Of a stretch of DNA of 8,361 bases, positions 6,613 through 8,361 are shown one piece after another. The DNA is from an uncultured Clostridia bacterium (GTDB lineage: Bacteria > Bacillota > Clostridia > Oscillospirales > CAG-272). Below the pieces are notes generated by a model. That model searched no databases, was not told the DNA's origin, and saw only the letters and a program-made list of their open reading frames with translations. The stretch spans positions 1 to 8,361 of the forward strand of contig CAMGRB010000049.1 in the NCBI GenBank assembly GCA_946061315.1. Reading direction: 5' to 3'. A program made the translations under genes and the position numbers. Position 1 is the first letter of the stretch; every line of letters begins with the position of its first letter.

Positions 6613-6619
6613 TTCCTCC
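6613..6619 (-). promoter_or_regulatory. Ribosome binding site that fixes the thyA start
   Basis: GGAGGAA on the minus strand lies six bases before the ATG at 6606. The alternative upstream TTG (6619-6621) overlaps this site and has no comparable site of its own, which argues for the 276-residue protein. Confidence 0.85.
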
Positions 6620-6645
6620 AAATAATCGGTTAATATGTCTAATTT

Positions 6646-6674
6646 ATTATAACCCGAAAATGCGCTTGTGTCAA
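6646..6674 (-). promoter_or_regulatory. thyA: Perfect-consensus sigma-A promoter of thyA-folA
   Basis: TTGACA (6669-6674) and TATAAT (6646-6651) on the minus strand are separated by exactly 17 bases. Both hexamers match consensus at all six positions. The predicted start is near 6639. I see no operator-like repeat between promoter and gene, so strong constitutive expression is the simplest reading. Confidence 0.85.
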
Positions 6675-6701
6675 GAGCGTAAAACCTCGTAAATAAAATA
6701 C

Positions 6702-6730
6702 TTGCATAAAAGTATAAATTGTGCTAAAAT
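6702..6730 (+). promoter_or_regulatory. lepA: Candidate promoter of lepA
   Basis: TTGCAT (6702-6707) and TAAAAT (6725-6730) are 17 bases apart. The -35 is weak (three of six), but the -10 has five of six and is preceded by TGC, an extended -10 element. It lies back to back with the thyA promoter, with 27 bases between their -35 boxes. Predicted start is near 6737, about 26 bases before the lepA ATG. Confidence 0.5.
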
Positions 6731-6762
6731 AATTTTGTATTTTTTCCGAAAGGGATTTTAAG

Positions 6763-8361
6763 ATGAACGAAAGACAAAAAAATATAAGGAATTTCTCCAT
6801 AATCGCCCATATAGATCACGGTAAATCGACCCTTGCCGACAGAATACTCGAGTATTCAAACGCCGTTTCCAAAAGGGAGATGGAGGAACAGCTCCTTGAC
6901 AATATGGAACTTGAAAGAGAAAGAGGAATAACCATAAAGGCAAGAGCGGTAAGGATAAATTATACACACAGGGACGGGAAAAAGTACGTCCTTAACCTTA
7001 TCGACACCCCCGGCCACGTCGATTTTAACTACGAGGTTTCACGCTCGCTCAAAGCGTGTGAGGGTGCGCTCCTTGTCGTTGACGCAACGCAGGGCATCGA
7101 GGCACAGACGCTTGCAAACGCATATCTTGCCGTTGACTGTAACCTTGAAATAGTACCGGTAATAAACAAAATAGACCTGCCCTCCGCAGACGTTGAGAGA
7201 GTAACCAACGAAATAGAGGACGTTATAGGCATACCTGCGCAGGGGTGCCCTGCGGTGTCGGCAAAAGCGGGCATCAATATAGACAAGGTACTTGACGCGA
7301 TAGTTGAGCAGGTCCCCTGTCCGCAGGGAGATGAAAACGCACCGCTTAAATGTCTTATATTCGACTCTTATTATAATTCCTATCTCGGAGTAGTGGTCTA
7401 CGTCCGCGTCGTTGACGGAACTCTTAAAGCGGGCGACAGAATAAGACTTATGAGCACGGGTGCGGAGTATGACGTTGTTGACGTCGGCTATATGAACGCA
7501 TTCGGGCTTGAAAAAGCGGACGCACTTTACGCAGGCGACGTCGGATATATTACGGCGAGCATAAAGGACGTTAGCGAAACGCGTGTCGGCGATACCGTCA
7601 CCACGGCAGAGGGCGGGGCAAAAGAGGCGCTACACGGCTTCAAAAAGGCACTCCCCATGGTCTTTTCGGGAATATATCCCGCAGACGGCGCAAGGTATAA
7701 CGATTTAAGGGACGCTCTTGAAAAGCTCAAATTGAACGACGCGGCACTTTCTTTTGAACCTGAAACCTCTATCGCACTCGGCTTCGGCTTCAGATGCGGA
7801 TTTTTGGGGCTTTTGCATATGGAAATAATACAGGAGCGGCTTGAAAGGGAGTTTAACCTCGACCTTATAACCACCGCGCCGAGTGTTATATATAAAGTTG
7901 TAAAGACAAACGGAGAAACCGTGATGGTAGATAACCCCTCGAACTATCCGTCCGCCGACACAATAGCCACCGCATACGCGCCTACCGTAAAGGCGAGCAT
8001 AATAACCCCCTCGGAGTTTGTCGGAGGTATTATGGATCTATGTCAGGACAGGCGAGGCGTTTTCAAGGATATGAAATACCTTGATCCTACGAGGGTCGAG
8101 CTTCACTATATTTTGCCGCTTAACGAGATAGTTTACGACTTTTTCGACGCGTTAAAGAGCAAAAGTAAGGGATATGCGTCGCTCGACTACGAATTTTCGG
8201 AGTACGTGCCGAGCAGTCTTGTCAAGCTTGATTTTCTCTTGAACGGCGAACTTGTCGACGCGCTTACGTTTATAGTCCATACTGACAAGGCGTACGCAAG
8301 GGCGAGAAGAATAGCGGAGAAGTTAAAGGACAATATCTCCCGTCAGCTTTTTGAAATACCG
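6763..8361 (+). CDS. lepA: Elongation factor 4 (LepA), partial, 3' end off the right edge
   Basis: LepA is a ribosome-binding translational GTPase related to EF-G, linked to back-translocation and ribosome function under stress. 533 codons are present with no stop; the family is about 600 residues, so roughly 65-70 are missing. The GTPase motifs are intact: G1 AHIDHGKST (15-23), G2 Thr57 in ERGITIK, G3 DTPGH (81-85), G4 NKID (135-138) and G5 SAK (166-168). Domain II follows (about 194-265), then domain III with [15 protein letters not shown] around residue 341. The EF-G domain V-like part (CQDRRG at 427, GYASLDY around 471-476) leads into the LepA-specific C-terminal region, whose RQLFEIP motif ends the window. 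The usual VHRDKA motif reads VHTDKA here. The start at 6763 has a GAAAGG site eight or nine bases upstream. It is divergent from thyA. Confidence 0.96.
   Translation, partial: MNERQKNIRNFSIIAHIDHGKSTLADRILEYSNAVSKREMEEQLLDNMELERERGITIKARAVRINYTHRDGKKYVLNLIDTPGHVDFNYEVSRSLKACEGALLVVDATQGIEAQTLANAYLAVDCNLEIVPVINKIDLPSADVERVTNEIEDVIGIPAQGCPAVSAKAGINIDKVLDAIVEQVPCPQGDENAPLKCLIFDSYYNSYLGVVVYVRVVDGTLKAGDRIRLMSTGAEYDVVDVGYMNAFGLEKADALYAGDVGYITASIKDVSETRVGDTVTTAEGGAKEALHGFKKALPMVFSGIYPADGARYNDLRDALEKLKLNDAALSFEPETSIALGFGFRCGFLGLLHMEIIQERLEREFNLDLITTAPSVIYKVVKTNGETVMVDNPSNYPSADTIATAYAPTVKASIITPSEFVGGIMDLCQDRRGVFKDMKYLDPTRVELHYILPLNEIVYDFFDALKSKSKGYASLDYEFSEYVPSSLVKLDFLLNGELVDALTFIVHTDKAYARARRIAEKLKDNISRQLFEIP

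Noticed and set aside
6607..6621. TTG at 6621 as the thyA start (281 residues)
   Set aside because: It overlaps the GGAGGAA ribosome binding site of the ATG at 6606, and the five extra residues have no support.
1..8361. CRISPR array, tRNA, rRNA, insertion sequence or prophage
   Set aside because: No short spaced direct repeats, cloverleaf, transposase or integrase is visible; the only repeats are the coding ones in the lipoprotein gene.

Overview
The window looks like a chromosomal segment of an uncultured or gut-type Bacillota, most likely a clostridial lineage. The reasons are the moderate GC content with heavy use of ATA, AGA and AGG codons, strong GGAGG-type ribosome binding sites, sigma-A-like promoters, and the gene set: a Firmicutes-type thyA-folA pair, a 7TM sensor next to a histidine kinase and LuxR-type regulator, and an MBG/YDG-domain surface lipoprotein. 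The lineage is an inference; no rRNA or other phylogenetic marker is complete here.

Layout. Positions 1-1145 (minus) hold the N-terminal 381 codons of a lipoprotein whose 3' end lies beyond the left edge. It carries a lipobox, tandem Cys/His-rich repeats of 53 residues, and then MBG-like and YDG-like surface domains. A 375-base intergenic region (1146-1520) holds its candidate promoter, two adjoining palindromes in its leader, and a strong terminator for the next operon. Positions 1521-5122 (minus) are a tightly coupled three-gene signalling operon. In transcription order it encodes a 7TM sensor protein with a degenerate kinase core, a 3TM PAS-like histidine kinase with intact H and N boxes, and a NarL/LuxR-type response regulator. 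The first junction is a 4-base ATGA overlap; at the second the stop and start codons abut. Positions 5267-6606 (minus) are thyA-folA, again coupled by ATGA, with a perfect-consensus promoter and a terminator directly at the folA stop codon. From 6763 to the right edge (plus), lepA (elongation factor 4) runs divergently; 533 codons are present and the C-terminus is missing.

How it fits together. thyA-folA form the dTMP synthesis and folate-recycling pair, since ThyA produces the dihydrofolate that FolA reduces. lepA is a housekeeping translation GTPase. The signalling operon is the most unusual part: two membrane proteins with parallel architecture, only one of which retains catalytic residues, are made in equal coupling with one DNA-binding regulator. 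This suggests a sensor complex in which the first protein is a pseudokinase. The lipoprotein gene directly downstream has its own promoter with operator-like palindromes and is a plausible but unproven target of that system.
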